The position numbers and the translations under genes were made by a program. Below are positions 1 to 13,400 of a stretch of DNA of 64,000 nucleotides, in pieces (within the stretch, counting starts at the first letter, position 1; each line of letters opens with the position of its first letter). This stretch comes from Arbacia lixula (Eukaryota > Echinodermata > Echinoidea > Arbacioida > Arbaciidae). The notes beneath the pieces were generated by a model. That model did not search any database. It saw only the letters and a list, made by a program, of their open reading frames with translations, and had not been told where the DNA came from. The stretch spans positions 21,926,571-21,990,570 of the forward strand of contig OZ022579.1 of the NCBI GenBank assembly GCA_963669155.1, read 5' to 3'.

Positions 1-560
1 AAGTCACAAAGGTAATAGTCTATGCCACTTTAACAGTAGCATTTCTTGTGCGATTTCTTGTGCGATTTTTTAAAGTGTATTCACTCAACTATGATATGAA
101 AAGGACTTTTTATGTTCATATAACAGGTCATGCTACATCTTTGTCAAAATATCCAGAGTTGTTTTTTTTTCACATAAATGAAGGTTTTTTTTAAAGTTTC
201 AAACTCATGAGAGATGAATATTTTTTAAACTGTGCTCACTCAACCAGAACAATGGGTTAAGTGTCTGGATAGAAGTTATTGCGTCGAGAGATGGATGATA
301 AACAATGAAAAGACGTAAATTATGCACCAGATATGGAATTCATTAAAAGTTCTTGACAAAATCCCCAAAATTACCTTTGTGACTTTTGAGAAGTGACAAA
401 TTTGCCTTTAATGTGTGCTCACTCATGCATGACGGAGTGGATCAATATGATTTTCACATGGATGTTAGTCAATAAGTGAAGGTACAATCCTGACAAGTTA
501 TGTTGCTCAAAACCTCTTTGATAAAAAGCTATGCTATTTTGTTTACTGAGACTTTATGAT
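1..560. mobile_element. Remnant of a long-TIR DNA element
   Basis: The sequence matches the element at 33318-36035 over most of its length, including the segments around 'cataacaggtcat', 'atggatgataaacaatga' and the terminal region 'aaacctctttgataaaaa'. Only the inner left part and the right arm remain, and the window edge cuts it. No coding capacity is seen. It is probably a non-autonomous DNA transposon with arms of about 170 bp. Confidence 0.6.
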
Positions 561-651
561 GTTTAACTTTCAGCTTTCTTATACTTGGAAATTTGTTGTT
601 AGATTTTGTCAGGTGTCTTTTGTTTCAACACCTGAGTACAGCCAGGTTAAT

Positions 652-810
652 ACACCCCCCCCCCCCCCTCACAAAAACAAAAAAACAACAAACAAGAATT
701 AATAATAAAAAAAGAAAAACAAACAAAAATTTAAAAAAAAATACAAAGAAGAAGAGTTCCTCTATTCTGAGGGAGGTTAAAAAAAACAGTACTATTTGTC
801 TAATTACCAA
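652..810. repeat. Poly-C tract and A-rich low-complexity stretch
   Basis: A run of about 15 C at 654-668 is followed by about 130 bases of A-rich sequence with AAAAC and AAGAAG runs. Open frames over it on both strands are compositional only. Nothing else is recognised between 560 and 1055. Confidence 0.7.
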
Positions 811-1055
811 AATTGTACTTTAAAAATCCTGCAAAAGGGATACAGCACCTCGTAATGGATTAAACTAAAGGTACAGGCCCTGATCCACTTTGCAGCTACC
901 CATGTTTTATGAAGGTGTGCACCAAACAGTGTTCTGGTGTAGGCAATGTAGGAGTAAAAACTTTTATAAGATGGTGATTCATGCCTCACTGAGTAGTGAT
1001 AGTGTTTAATAGAATTTAGAATATTGAGATGTGTTGGTTTTTGAACGAGCTAGTA

Positions 1056-1470
1056 ACTACAGTGAAAAATCAGTCTCAGTATGGATCTGCTTAAATTGCA
1101 TCTGGCTCCTCTAAACGACCTACTGATACTTGAAATTCAAGGGTATGTGGAAAAATGTAATTTTGATTAAAGAATTCCCTGAATGAGACTGTTAATCCTG
1201 TCTAGCTTGAACCTAGACAGGAATAACCGTCTCATTCGGGGCATTCTTTAATCGAAATGACATTTTTGGACTGTCTAGCTTGAACCTAGACAGGAATTAC
1301 CGTCTCATTCGGGGCATTCTTTAATCGAAATTACAGTCTAGCTTGAACCTAGACAGGAATAACCGTCTCACTGGGGGCATTCTTTAATCAAAATGACATT
1401 TTTGGACAGAGGAGCCAGATGCAATCTCAGCGGATCCAACGTCCTACAGAGACTGATTTTTTGGTCTAGC
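1056..1470. mobile_element. Palindromic compound of a short TIR element (TAGAC MITE)
   Basis: Two inverted copies of a roughly 140-bp MITE form a foldback. The left arm runs from the 'gaaaaatcagtctc' end, the right arm ends in 'gagactgattttttggtc', and the right half holds extra tandem part-copies of the 'gacaggaataaccgtctc' end. Each internal junction is itself a palindrome, CCTGTCTAG-cttgaac-CTAGACAGG. The block lies just inside the first intron of the minus-strand gene at 1502-2002. Related copies are at 2866, 3503, 55813 and 61083. Confidence 0.7.
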
Positions 1471-1501
1471 TAACTAAGGAATAGTATATTTTCATACTTA
1501 C

Positions 1502-2002
1502 AGCGTCAGCAAGAAGTTCCCTTGTTTCCATAAACTGATCTGTCAAATTATCAATTTCCTTCTTCAGATCGTTTCCAGATAGTCCATCTCCACACAGAGT
1601 TGATGTTGAAGAGAAGTCATTTCGATGTATAACGATACTCCTTTGATACCCAGCTTTGAACAAATTGAAGCCAACGTGATACCTTTGGAATGTTTGGCTT
1701 TGCCTTTGGTTTTTTAAGATGAAAGATTCTGTATTTGACTTTGAAGATTTTTGCATGATGTTAAATTGATTTATAAATCGTCCCGTCAGTGCAATGCCGT
1801 TTCCTCTCATACGGCTATCGTATGGAGATGTTGAAAGAGATGAAGAAAACCAGTCATTCCTAGACCCAGAAGGAAAGACCAGAGGGGGGCACCGGCTCAC
1901 GTTCTCACCCAGGCCCGCGCCCGCTGGCTTGACTGGCCTGCATAGCCATAGCATGGTTGCACATGATGCAGCCCTGCGACTCGCTTGAAAATAATGTAAC
2001 AT
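1502..2002 (-). CDS. First coding exon of an unrecognised, possibly mitochondrial protein
   Basis: The ATG at 2002 opens 167 codons that end in phase 0 at a canonical donor (GACGCT|GTAAGT) at 1502/1501, so this is the first coding exon of a minus-strand gene whose remainder lies outside the window. The N-terminus is rich in Arg, Ala and Ser with few acids (MLHYFQASRRAASCATMLW...), which resembles a mitochondrial presequence. The last 25 or so residues (SGNDLKKEIDNLTDQFMETR and following) are charged and heptad-like, fitting the start of a coiled coil. I recognise no family. It lies head-to-head with USP36. A chance open frame of 167 codons ending exactly at a strong donor is unlikely but not excluded. 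Confidence 0.6.
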
Positions 2003-2865
2003 CGTCGTCTTTTAGCGTTAAAATATAGAACAATGTACACTAAGGTTCATGTGAAAATCAAATTCTGGTTGTATGATCACTCTAATAGTTGAAAGATTCG
2101 TGTCATACAGTCATTTGCCTCTTTTCTACCTCGAGTTCTCAACTCAAGAGAGAAGACTGTAAAGATTATGCACAGGGCGCGGCCATTTTGATTGTTACTT
2201 AGGCATGCTCATTTATATTTTGTAAAGAAATATATATATATACCATTTAAATCAACCTTGTTTTAAATTTTATGATGATTTATTTTAAAATTAATATTTT
2301 AAAATTATTTCGACTTAATGGATCACAATATTTTTATATCTAATGTATTTTTAAACTCCCCCACCTAATTAATGTTAATGGCTTCCGTGAATTGCATTGA
2401 CTATGTGGGACTAAAGACAGACTAGACGTGAATTTTTTAACTAGTTTGGTAAGCGGGATCTTTTAAATGACATTTATACATGTACCTGTGTATTTAATAT
2501 CGTGGTGTGTTCCTATTGATTGAATTACACATATTGTGGTTGAGCGCAGCTCTGTTAATTTTGAGAAGACAAACACGCGCTAATAATACTTCCAATCATG
2601 CCCATGCAAAAATAACACAGCGTGCGTGCATAGCTATGCATTGTCAACTCTACTTACCTACACATACTACATAGCCTAGGCATAGCCTTCGGGCGGGCAA
2701 GGATTCGCGGGCAGTACCGTACGTTCGGCGCTGCTGTTTCCAGAGATGCCAACGCGTGACTAGATTTTGCACGATTTTGTCATTTGGGACACCGTAGTGG
2801 TGCCGATTTGTACCTCCTTTTGAATATATCCTGGCTGTGTGAGTAAGATGTGCATGTATGATACT

Positions 2866-2936
2866 AGACAGGAATAACCGTCTCATTTGGGGCATTCTTT
2901 ATACTTTAATCGAAATGACATTTTTGGACATTCCCC
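2866..2936. mobile_element. TAGAC MITE, left part
   Basis: It begins CTAGACAGGAATAACCGTCTC and continues through the internal 'ggcattcttta...aatcgaaatgac' of the family. The other terminal part of a copy lies 570 bases away at 3503-3567 in matching orientation. Either the MITE was split by an insertion, or this is a longer family member. Confidence 0.6.
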
Positions 2937-3502
2937 CGAGTAGAGACGGTACATCCACCCCGAACGCACAATGGCAGGTTTTTTACAACGTACAACTACA
3001 AACAAATACAAGGTTCTCAAACTTGAGTTGAGTAGAAAGTTACCCGATTAGTGCAAAGTCTATGGGAAAACGGATTTTGAGATAAATATCATTCATACTC
3101 ATAGGCATAGCTACTTCGTCTATAATTTTTAACATCTTTCAAGCTATGATGCAACAAATCTACTTCAATCAAAATTAGATCTATATTATAAATTTATAAA
3201 TTCTAGGACTAAAATCCCCCCGAAAAAATTGAAAGGTGAAAATTAAAGACTTACTTTCCGCCGATCACACGTTTATCACAGACATTCTTAATCTACTCGA
3301 GTCTGACATAAATTTGACCAATCAGATTGTCCAACGGGTTGTTGGCTATGAATATTTAATCGTCAATCGGTTCGATGAAAAAAAATGTGCCCATGCGTGA
3401 AATTACTTATTCATATATGCATTTAGCGCTTTCATATTCAAAATGGTGACGCGCATCGATCGCCATGCAGTGTACATGTGCAATATTCAGTCTCTAGGCA
3501 TT

Positions 3503-3567
3503 CAGAGGAGCCAGATGCAATCTCAGCGGATCCAATGTCCTACAGAGACCGATTTTTCGGTCTAATG
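3503..3567. mobile_element. TAGAC MITE, right part
   Basis: It carries 'cagaggagccagatgcaatc' and ends in GAGACCGATTTTTCGGTCTA, the imperfect inverse of the left end at 2866. See the entry at 2866. Confidence 0.6.
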
Positions 3568-4484
3568 GAGTGGTAGCCCTCCGCAGAACCCCATGCCTTG
3601 GCTTTGGCGTGGGTTCTTACGTCCAGCTAATGAAAATACACTAGTTACAAAGGCAAAGCTGCTATCATCATGTAGGAACTGTAACAGGCATTTCACACTT
3701 CTTGTCCAGGGTGCTCTCTGTGTCAAAATCAGTTATTTGGATGGAAAGTGTATATTTTCGCTCATTAACTTTTGCCAACTTCAAGTTCAAAACATTGCTT
3801 CCGCTATCGATATTCAAACACTTTTGAGAGGCGATTGATGTAAAAAGAACATGAATTTGGTATTGCTAGAGTAACATACATCACTGAATGTGATGGTGCA
3901 CAGTGCTCATATAATATAAGTAGCGTTTAAATTAAACTAGATTGCCATGTAACTACAGTATGCTGACGGGTAGACCTCTAATTGGTATTCTATTCTTGAA
4001 GTATAGCATTTTGTAATGACTTTGTCTTTGAGTGAGTAGTTTTAAGCAGGGAAGTGGGAGCTGGAGTAAGTTGATCCAATAAGTGTTCAGATATTTTCGC
4101 ATTGGAAGGGGTTGCGGACAGTTTTGTGGGTTGTTAATTTTGTGAATGACACCCAACGTCTGTGCTATGATATGCATGCACTGCTCCACTATGATATGAA
4201 CACATACAAATGGGAGAAAAGCACGGTATATGTTATCACAACAACAACAACAACAGTACATGTACATGAATGTAGACTAAGGTCGGAGCGTTTCAAACGT
4301 AAACAAATAGTTTTTCAGTTATCCTGACAAGGTTTGTCAAGCTATAACTGAGATTTCATAGACGTTATCATTAGAGTATACTGCTTCTCCATGCTAAATT
4401 TTATGCCTTTTGTAAAAGGGGCACTCTGTTTTTAATATTTATTCATGATTGGATTCTGTGTTTTTCCCTTTTTTCAGGGGGATA

Positions 4485-7400
4485 ATGACGATAGACGATA
4501 CTCTCCGGCGAGACCTTTTCAAGTCTAAGGCCAAGTCTGGGGATAGGGAGCGGAGTGGGACATCGGCTTATGACATTGACTTGGACAAGCACCTGGTGTC
4601 ATCCTCTAAACAAGTACAATGATAATGATTTTCAGTATTTATACAGTACCTAATATGAAACAGCATTATCTATAAGCTATTTACAATATTATTAACCTGG
4701 TCATTAAATGCTTGCATGTCTTTGTGATACCTGTTACTTACATGTAGAATCATGGCAGCCAGTGAGGCATACTCATTCCATTCCTTCCGGGTACCCAATT
4801 ATTCACCTGGGTGGAAAGCAGCAATGTGGATTAAGTATCTTCTTAAAGGACACAAATTGGTGGGTTTGAATCGGGGACCTTGAGATTTCAGTCATAGTTC
4901 ACAAACCACCACACCACAACGCCTCCAAGATGGAGAGGGCAGGGATCTGTCAGAATGGGTGGCATGGTAGAGGGATGTGGAATGGACGTGTCCAGGCTCA
5001 GGACAACCCTTGTCAGACAGTCTGACAGACAGTGAGTCTTATATGAAGACTAGCTTGTATGTCCTTACATGGACACACACAGCAAGTCTAGCTGTAGGTT
5101 TCTCTTCAGGCATCTGTTTTGAGATGGGTGTCATGATAGAGTCCTCTGTTTGCAGGCTAACTTTTTGCTTATACACCAGGGCCATGTTGCAAAAGACTGA
5201 CATAATTACCGGTAATTAGTGACAGAATGACTAACGTGATAACTGATTAAAAGAACTATGTGAGTCTCAATGAATTATGCTGTACACTGTACACTACAGC
5301 TCAAAGGAATTTTAAACTGTGGTATATTTTGTCCAGTTCAGCATGAAACCCGATGCTTTAGCCTCAAAAGCATCGATCAGATTTCATGCTGAACTGATCA
5401 AAATATACTGCAGTTCAAAACTATGGCTCCTTCCCTTTCTTCCCTTTCCCTTTAACCGTGCCAATTCCTTTGAGCTGTAGTGTACGTACCATTTTACATG
5501 TTGCCAGGAGAGCATAACCCATTTAATAAGTTGATATTGTGTAAAACTAGAAATATTCATGTCTGAGATAAGATGAATTAACAACATTTGACAGTGATAC
5601 ATGTCAATAAATGTAAGTGGTTTATTTCCTTGCAGCCTTTGCTATTCACTAACCAGAACATTTCTGTCTGCTCCAATCCAGGTCCTCTTGAAGCATGTAG
5701 ATTTCCATCCTGCTCACAAAGACATATCATTTCGTCTCCAAAACCTGCGAGGAAAATATGTCCCTCTGAACCCGAGCAAACTGAACTCCCCGGGTGAGGG
5801 CACCGGCAAGTCCCAAAGACACTTACACAAAGGTACAGTGAAAAGAGGATTTCCTCTGTGTGTAAACATGTGCCTTTGTGCACAAGTAAAGTACACCAAT
5901 CATTAAGAGCAACAGTATATATGGCACATGGAACTTCCCTTTGTAAAACACCAAAATAACTGGGAAAGGGGGGTGGTGGGGGGGGGGGGGGGGGAAGCAG
6001 GCAGGAAAAGTATTGTTTAAAAATATTCCTATGGTATATCAAGTAAAAATTATGATTTCTCTAGAAACTTGTGTTCAACTGCAAAAGGCTGTGAAAAAGC
6101 TTGATTATAGATGAAATTTCTGATGTAAGGCAATTATATAAGAGAATTAAGGGGCTTAAACTGGTAGCTATGAATTCATTACAAACATTTGAAAAATTGC
6201 TCTCATGAATCCTACAATACCTTGAAAAAGCCTTAAGTACACTCTCAATAGCAATTCCCATAAAAAACAAGAACAATATTTTGTACACTGGGTTGGGTAA
6301 ATTAAGCCTCTTTCTGTTCTTTTGGTTGTTCCTTCCTTAATGACATATTTTTACATACAAATTTACTTCACTGGTGGAGATTTCATAACTTCTGTGAGTG
6401 AAATTCTTATACAGTTCTTTCTGTGGTATTCTCACAATTTTTATGCCTCCGCCACGAAGTGGCCGGAGGCATTATGATTTCGGGTTGTCCGTCCGTCCGT
6501 CCGTCCGTCCGTCCGTCCGTCCGTCCGTCCGTCCGTCCGTAAGTCCGTCCGTCCGTCCGTCCGTCCGTCCCGTCCGTCCCGAATCCGTTTAGGCAATATC
6601 TTGAGAACTGTTCAGCAGATTTGCTTCAAACTTGGTACATGTATGTATTGCATGAAACTAATGAAGTGTGCAAAATTGGGGTCAAATCTGATTTAGGTCA
6701 AAGGTCAAAGGTCAATGAACTTTGTAAAAATTGCCCCAAAATGACCTTTTCCACAATAAATCCAATAACAAGGATGCAATTCTCATTAAACATAGTACAA
6801 AGATGGATCACTCTTTGGGGATAGACTGGTGAAATTTTTGGTAAAATTCCTGAAAGGTCAGAGGTCAAAGGTCAATGAAATTTGTGAAAATTTGCCAAAA
6901 ATTGACCTTTTTCACAATAAATCCAAATCCAAGGATGCAATTCTCATTAAATATGGTACAAAGATAGATCACTACTTGGGGATAGACTCGTGACATTTTT
7001 GGTAAAATTCCTGAAAGTTCAGAGGTCAAAGGTCAATGAACTTTGCCCAAATTGGCTAAAAATTGCCCCAAACTTTAAATTTTTCACAATAAATCCAAAT
7101 CTAATGGTGCAATTCCAACCAAACATAGTGGAACAATGGACACTACTTGGGGGTAGACTGGTGACATTGTTGGTGAAATTGCTGGAAGGTCAGAGGTCAA
7201 AGGTCAATGAACTTTGCAAAAATTGATATTTTTCACAATAAACCCAAATCCAAATCCAATGGCGCAATTCTAACCAGACATGGTACAGAGATGTATCACT
7301 TCATGGAGGTAGACTGGTGAAAGTTTGGGTAAAACTCCTGAGAGTTCGAGGGTCAGAGGTCAATGAACTTTGCCAAAAATTAGCTAAAAATTGCCCCCAA

Positions 7401-10400
7401 AGTGATGATTTTTAAAATATATCCAAATCCAATGGAGCAGTACCAACCAAACAGGGTGCAAAGATGGATCACTGCTAGACTGATGACATTTTTGGTGAAA
7501 TTTCTCAAAGGTCAGGGATCAAAGGTCAATGAACTTTGCCAAAATTGGCTAAAAATTGCCCCCAAACAGATATTTTTCACATTGAATCCAATACTAATGA
7601 TTCAATTCAAACCAAGAGGTCAAAAGTCAATGAACATTGCCAAACTTGGCTAAACTTGAAAAAACAGAATGTTTCATTTCACATTGGAGCAATGGTACAT
7701 TGCCCACCAAACATACACATATTCTGAGAATAGCAAAGAGGCGGAGGCATATTTATCGACTGCGTGGCAGTCGAATTGCTCTAGTTTTTTTTAATCTGCA
7801 AAATGGCTAGAGTGCCTTTAAAAGTAGTCCATGCACCTAAGATACTTCAACATTTTAGAAGCTTATATGAAACCTCCCCCATTCCCCACCCCCCACCCCA
7901 CAGACAAGATGAGCGGGCAGCAGGAAAGCCCAGGCAGCAGCAGGTCCGATGGCATCCCACCCCCCAAGCAGGTGCTGTGCTCCCCTGACAGCGTGCGGCT
8001 GGACTGGCACAAATGCTACCGGGTCGGCAGCGGGCTGATCAACATGGGCAATACCTGCTTCCTCAACTCTACCCTGCAGTGCCTCACCTACACCGCCCCC
8101 CTCGCCAACTACCTGCTTAGCCAGCGCCACAAGGAGGAATGTAAGTCTGTCCAGAGATCAAGCAGCCTAAGATTGGCCATAGAATACCGAAGTGTGACGT
8201 CATGTGAGCATGTTGTCGGGACAACTGGTTCTTAACTACACTCCAGCTCAAAGGAACTGGCATAGGGAAAGGATAAGGGAAGAAATGATCATGTTTCATG
8301 CTGAACTGGACAAAATATACCACGGTTTAAAACTATGGGTTGTTCACTTTCTTCCCTTTCCCTTTCCCTATGCCAGTTCCTTTGAGCTGTAGTGTATGTG
8401 GGTATAGCAAACAGCAGTGATCATGGTGGGACTGTTATTGGGAGTGCCTGGGAATGTCAGACCAGTGAAATTCTCACTGGTGTGATGTTGTTTACGACCA
8501 GAATCCTGCTTTACAATGGATAGGATAATACCACTTCCATACCCTATAAGGTGTATTAAGGCTTTGTGAACCCTGGGTGAGTTATGATGATAAAATTTGC
8601 GATAAAACTGCAGCAGGGAAAAAAAACTCTAGAGCTCGGGGCAATTTTGCCTCCGAAATGCATGAAACAGCCCTGGAAAATGTTAAAATAGCCCCCCAAA
8701 TTTCCATAGACACAATGTAAAATTATAGACAAATCAGACAATGTGCTCAAATAGAAGCCCCCGAAAATGTTGAATTTAATATTTCCCCTGAACTGCAGTA
8801 GCCAAAGGGAAGTGGTTTAATTGTATCCTGTAGGGTCTTTTAAGTTTATTCATCACCTGTAGTCTAGTTTCTGAACAGCAGATTGTATGGGAGTTGTGCT
8901 GCTTATATGCAGGCTCATTAAAAAAAAAATGGGTTAAATGCACAGTATGACTATATATGTGTTGTCCTGTCAGCAATTGAGCTAATAGACCAAGAACAAA
9001 GCCTTGCAAACTGAGACAAGTTGAAATGTCAACACAGTGTAACATCCCAAACATACTGGCAGTGTTTTCCAATTTCTTTTCATGATAACTATGAAGTATC
9101 ATTCAATTATTACATTCAATAAGTTTGATCCAATGAAAAGCAAATCATCTCTGCAAAATAAGAACTGTAATTATTTTCACATAAACATAAAAATGTAATT
9201 TAATGTATTAGAAACTCTAAATAAGCATGAATAATCTCTGAAGCATGCTCTAAACATCAACATTTTTTGCTCTATAAGTTGGTAAAGCATGTAATGATTA
9301 TCAACAGTTTGAGATATGTAACATTTTGTTATACAATATTGAAATGTTGCTTTGTTCATGGATGTGTCACAAGTTTTCACTTTGAATTAAGCCCCAAAAC
9401 CTGAAATTGTTTTTATGATACTAAAATTACATGTAAGACATATGTTGGCATGCTTCTAAATTTCCCCTTTTACTTCTAAACTTTTGTTTTAAGATAATTT
9501 GGGCATTATAAAAAAAAACCCTTAACTTGTTTGTGTTTTGGCAGGTCGAGCCTACGGCTTCTGTATCATGTGCGACCTGTACACTCACATCCAGCGCTCC
9601 TTCCAGCATCACGGCCAGGCCATCAGACCAATGAACATGATCCACAAACTCAAGAGTGAGTCCCTTCTACACCCCCCCCCCCCCCCTCCAACTGCCTGCC
9701 TATTGTAGCATCTATTAACAAAAGTTACAATCAAGAGCACTGTTTCGATTCATTTGTAGTGCTTTATAATACGGATTTGCGATTATCAATATTGCATATA
9801 GGGTAAAGTTGTTCATTATTTTGCAGTCAAAACATCAGGTCTAATGTATTAATACTTTACATGACAAGCGGACATGGCTGCAAACAAAATCTGAATGTGG
9901 ATATGCGGTGTATCATGGGACAATGTATGGAGAATAGCACTTGATAGTTTCAATTCATTTCTAGTTCTTTGTGATTCAGATTTGCCTTCAGATGTAGTCA
10001 TGGTAAGAAGGTGAATCTTAGTTTTGGTTTTACTACTGGTAAAACTTTCAGGTACATTGGCCTTGATCTAGTTGCTGGAGAAAAGTGAATGTGATATTAG
10101 AGGTTGTTTAGTCTGCATTCATGGCTCATTTCCGAGCTACCAACCAGTACAACCAAATGGGTGCCCATGAATGGTCTGGTATTTTTTAATCTCGGTCCTA
10201 GCAACTGACTGGCTGATGAAAACAATGCATATCTACCATATGTGCACTGGGCATTTGAATATCACACTGACCAAGCTTACATCACATTACATTAAAAACA
10301 GGGTATCCCTTTTGCTGGTCAAAAAAATAAAAACAAATTGTAAAAAACATTGAAAATGGAAGAAGACAGTGTATTCGAACTTCCCTCACAATAATAGAAC

Positions 10401-13400
10401 TGGAAACTTACTTTAAGCCATAGCCTAGAGACGGGAGACCGCTGTGTGTTATGGTCTACACTGGTCCATGGTGCTTCCGTTAAATTCTTTAACAGGAATT
10501 TTGCCAAGTTTTCTGTCATTTTCTGTGCTGTTGCTTACATTATTTCATTTTATTTCGTGAGCTCAGTATCGAGAAGTCACATGACTAGTCACGTGACTTC
10601 GAGTATAATGTGAGAGCCCGCTCCAGTGCAACGTCATATTCGTTCCATGTGCAATGTAGCAACGTGTAAACGGAAATTTACAGCGTAGAATTATCGCTTT
10701 TCATCGCAGCAATCGGGTTGTGAATAGATCGCAAAATCCTTTCTTTCGTCCATTCTTCATGGTAGCTTTATGCTGACCATAATTTGAAGATGGATTCGAC
10801 ACCGCAAGAAACGGAAAATTGCGCAAGAAATTTGCCGAGCGAGCCGAAGGCGAGCACGGCAGGAGAGAAGCAAACGCATGGCGCGAGCGGGAAGCCGAAG
10901 GCAACCCGCGCCGCCAGCTCCGGGGGGAAGGCGCAGACCGGTACGTCTGTCTCCAGCGGGAAGCCCAAGGCGACCCGCCCCAGCAGCGCGGCGAGAAAGT
11001 CAAAGACGGACTCGCCTGCTCTCGCATCACCACCACCCGCGCCCGCAACCCGGCCCAGCAGCTCGGCGGGGAAGTCACAGACGGACCCGCCCGCTCTCAC
11101 ATCACCATTGCTCGCAAACGCCATGACCGCGGGGGAAACAAACATTTCTTCACGGATGGATAAGTTAGAAATGTTGATGGACAAAATTGCGGATGATTTA
11201 ACGCGACTTCATCAACCGCATCGGCGGAAGGATGTAGCGGACATTTTTTCATCAAGTTCGAGTGGAGAGGATGAGTCCTCCTATTACAGAGACTTCCACA
11301 CTCATGACACTCGGGATTTGCATCCCCCATCAACTTCAGCAGTCGTAGACTTAGCTGATGACCACTCAGTCGCAAATTTTCTTGGCGACAACTCAATGCC
11401 CGACAAGCAAGACATTACTGATGACTCTCTCACTGCTCCACAAGAGTTGGGGAAATCAAAGTCACAATTTGTACCACCCATGGCGGCAAGGTTCGCAGCA
11501 CCATCGCAGGTCGGAGAACCTCTTAATGAAGAGATAGCAGAAACGATGAGTTTCATGTTGACGGAGAAACTTGACTCTAAATCCCTCGAAGACGCTGCCG
11601 CAAAGTACTCGTGCCCGGCTAACTGCCCCCTCCTGGAACCTCCACGGGTTAATTCCACAATTTGGGAAAATATTCCCACAAGCACCAGGTATCGTGACAT
11701 CAAACTTCAAACCATTCAACAGTCACTTGTTAAGGGTATCCATGCATTTGCCAAGTCTCTGGAGCCATCGTCCATGACAGAAAACCAGCAAGATGCTATG
11801 GCTTTGTTGTGCAATACAAATTTCGCCCTTAACTCTCTGAGAAAGGAGTTCATTAAGCCAGACATGAACCAGCAGTACCACCATTTGTGCAAACCAACCA
11901 CCAAAGTGACGAAGCAACTCTTTGGAGACGACCTGGGTAAACAGGTCAAAGAAATCCAGGACCAACATAAGACAGTTGCTGGGATGGTAAAGCAGAGATA
12001 TCATCCCTACAAAAAAGCACAACAATCATCCCATCGCGATCGCCGCAGCACATCCTACCGGCCAAGGGACAGAGACCGAAAGTCACGAAAGATGATCCCT
12101 GGATCAAACGGCCGGCCTTTTTTAGGGGCTCAGAAGGGGTGGAGAGAACCCCCCGCATCGACAGCCACAGCACCACGGCGATGGGACAGCAGCAACAACA
12201 ACCAGAGGAATGCCTACCAGCAGAGGCAGAGCCAAGGCCAGGGGAGGAAGTAGATACTTCTACCCCCACTCCCAGCAATCAAGTAAGCAAAACTCAACTA
12301 CCTTGTCCAGTCGGAGGTCGTCTGAAGCCTTTTTTGCCCAATTGGTACTCTCTAACATCTGACCCTCACATTTTACGTGCCGTTGAAGGGTACAGCATTG
12401 AATTTGATGCTGAATACTTTCCCCCCAGGAGGGAAAAACCTCTCTACCCGTACAGACGGAGCACTGAGGATAAAGAAAAACTTGATCAGGAAATTATTAA
12501 GCTTGAAGAGAAAAGTGTGATCGAGAGATGCCCTCATGAATCAGGCGAATTTTTATCGGAAATCTTTTCAAGACCGAAGAAAAATGGAGAGATCAGATTA
12601 ATTCTTGATTTGTCAGAGCTGAATAAAAGTGTTCATTATGAACACTTCAAGATGGACAACATTTTTTCAGTCCTGCCCCTCCTTTCCAAAGGGTACTATA
12701 TGGCTTCAGTAGATCTCCGAGATGCATACTACACTATTCCCATACACTCTGAATCACGCAAATACCTGCGTTTCATGTGGGATCAAGAGTTGTGGCAGTT
12801 CAAAGCCCTGCCAAATGGTCTATCGTCGGCACCGAGGCTTTTTACTAAAATGATAAAGCCTTTGCTAGCCTCTCTGAGACAGATGGGACACACAGTTGTA
12901 GCATATTTGGACGATACCATTATTATCGGTGACACAGAATCGGCAATAAAACAAGCCGTTACCGCCACAACTGAATTGTTCTCTAATCTTGGGTTTATCA
13001 TACACCCAGAGAAATCAGTCCTTGTGCCTTCCCAGGAAATCGAATTCCTGGGGTTCAACCTGAACACTAAAAGCATGAAAATCTCCCTGCCACTGTCCAA
13101 GAAAAACGATCTCAAAGAGGCTTGCACAGACCTCCTCAGGAAAAAATCCCCCACCATACGGGAACTAGCTAAGGTTATAGGAAAGCTAGTAGCTACTTTC
13201 CCTGCATCGCAATATGGCCCCCTGCACTACAGGAAACTAGAGAAAGACAAAGTCACTGCCTTGAGATGCAACAATGGGCATTTTGACAGGAAAATGACAC
13301 TTTCGGCAGGGGCAGTGGAAGAATTAAAATGGTGGGTTTTCAATGTGGATTTGGCATGGAGCCCTATTTGCAGGGATAAACCAACAATGGAGATAAGATC

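Larger units (their letters stand above)
2003..4477. promoter_or_regulatory. Probable divergent promoter region of the minus-strand gene and USP36
   Basis: No coding exon is seen here. The two genes face away from each other, so promoters should lie within this stretch. Hints are a YY1-like GCGGCCATTTTG at about 2180, a GC-richer block at 2680-2840 ending in a usable plus-strand donor (gtgagtaag at about 2838), and 'aaaatggtgacgcgc' at about 3440. USP36 has an acceptor just before its ATG, so at least one 5' untranslated exon must lie upstream; 2690-2838 is a candidate. MITE halves at 2866 and 3503 interrupt the region. Confidence 0.35.

Noticed and set aside
2650-2895. Minus-strand 81-codon frame in the promoter region
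   Set aside because: Its N-terminal part lies in a MITE, no splice sites frame it and no homology is recognised.
4804-4932. tRNA gene on the minus strand
   Set aside because: A and B boxes are present, but no acceptor or anticodon stem could be formed, and the body repeats at 52531; it is a SINE.
6398-6592. Arg/Pro/Ser repeat frame ([12 protein letters not shown])
   Set aside because: It is the (GTCC)n microsatellite inside element A.
10784-11184. Several other long frames on both strands at the start of the DIRS element
   Set aside because: They are shadows of the gag-like frame in GC-rich, low-complexity sequence.
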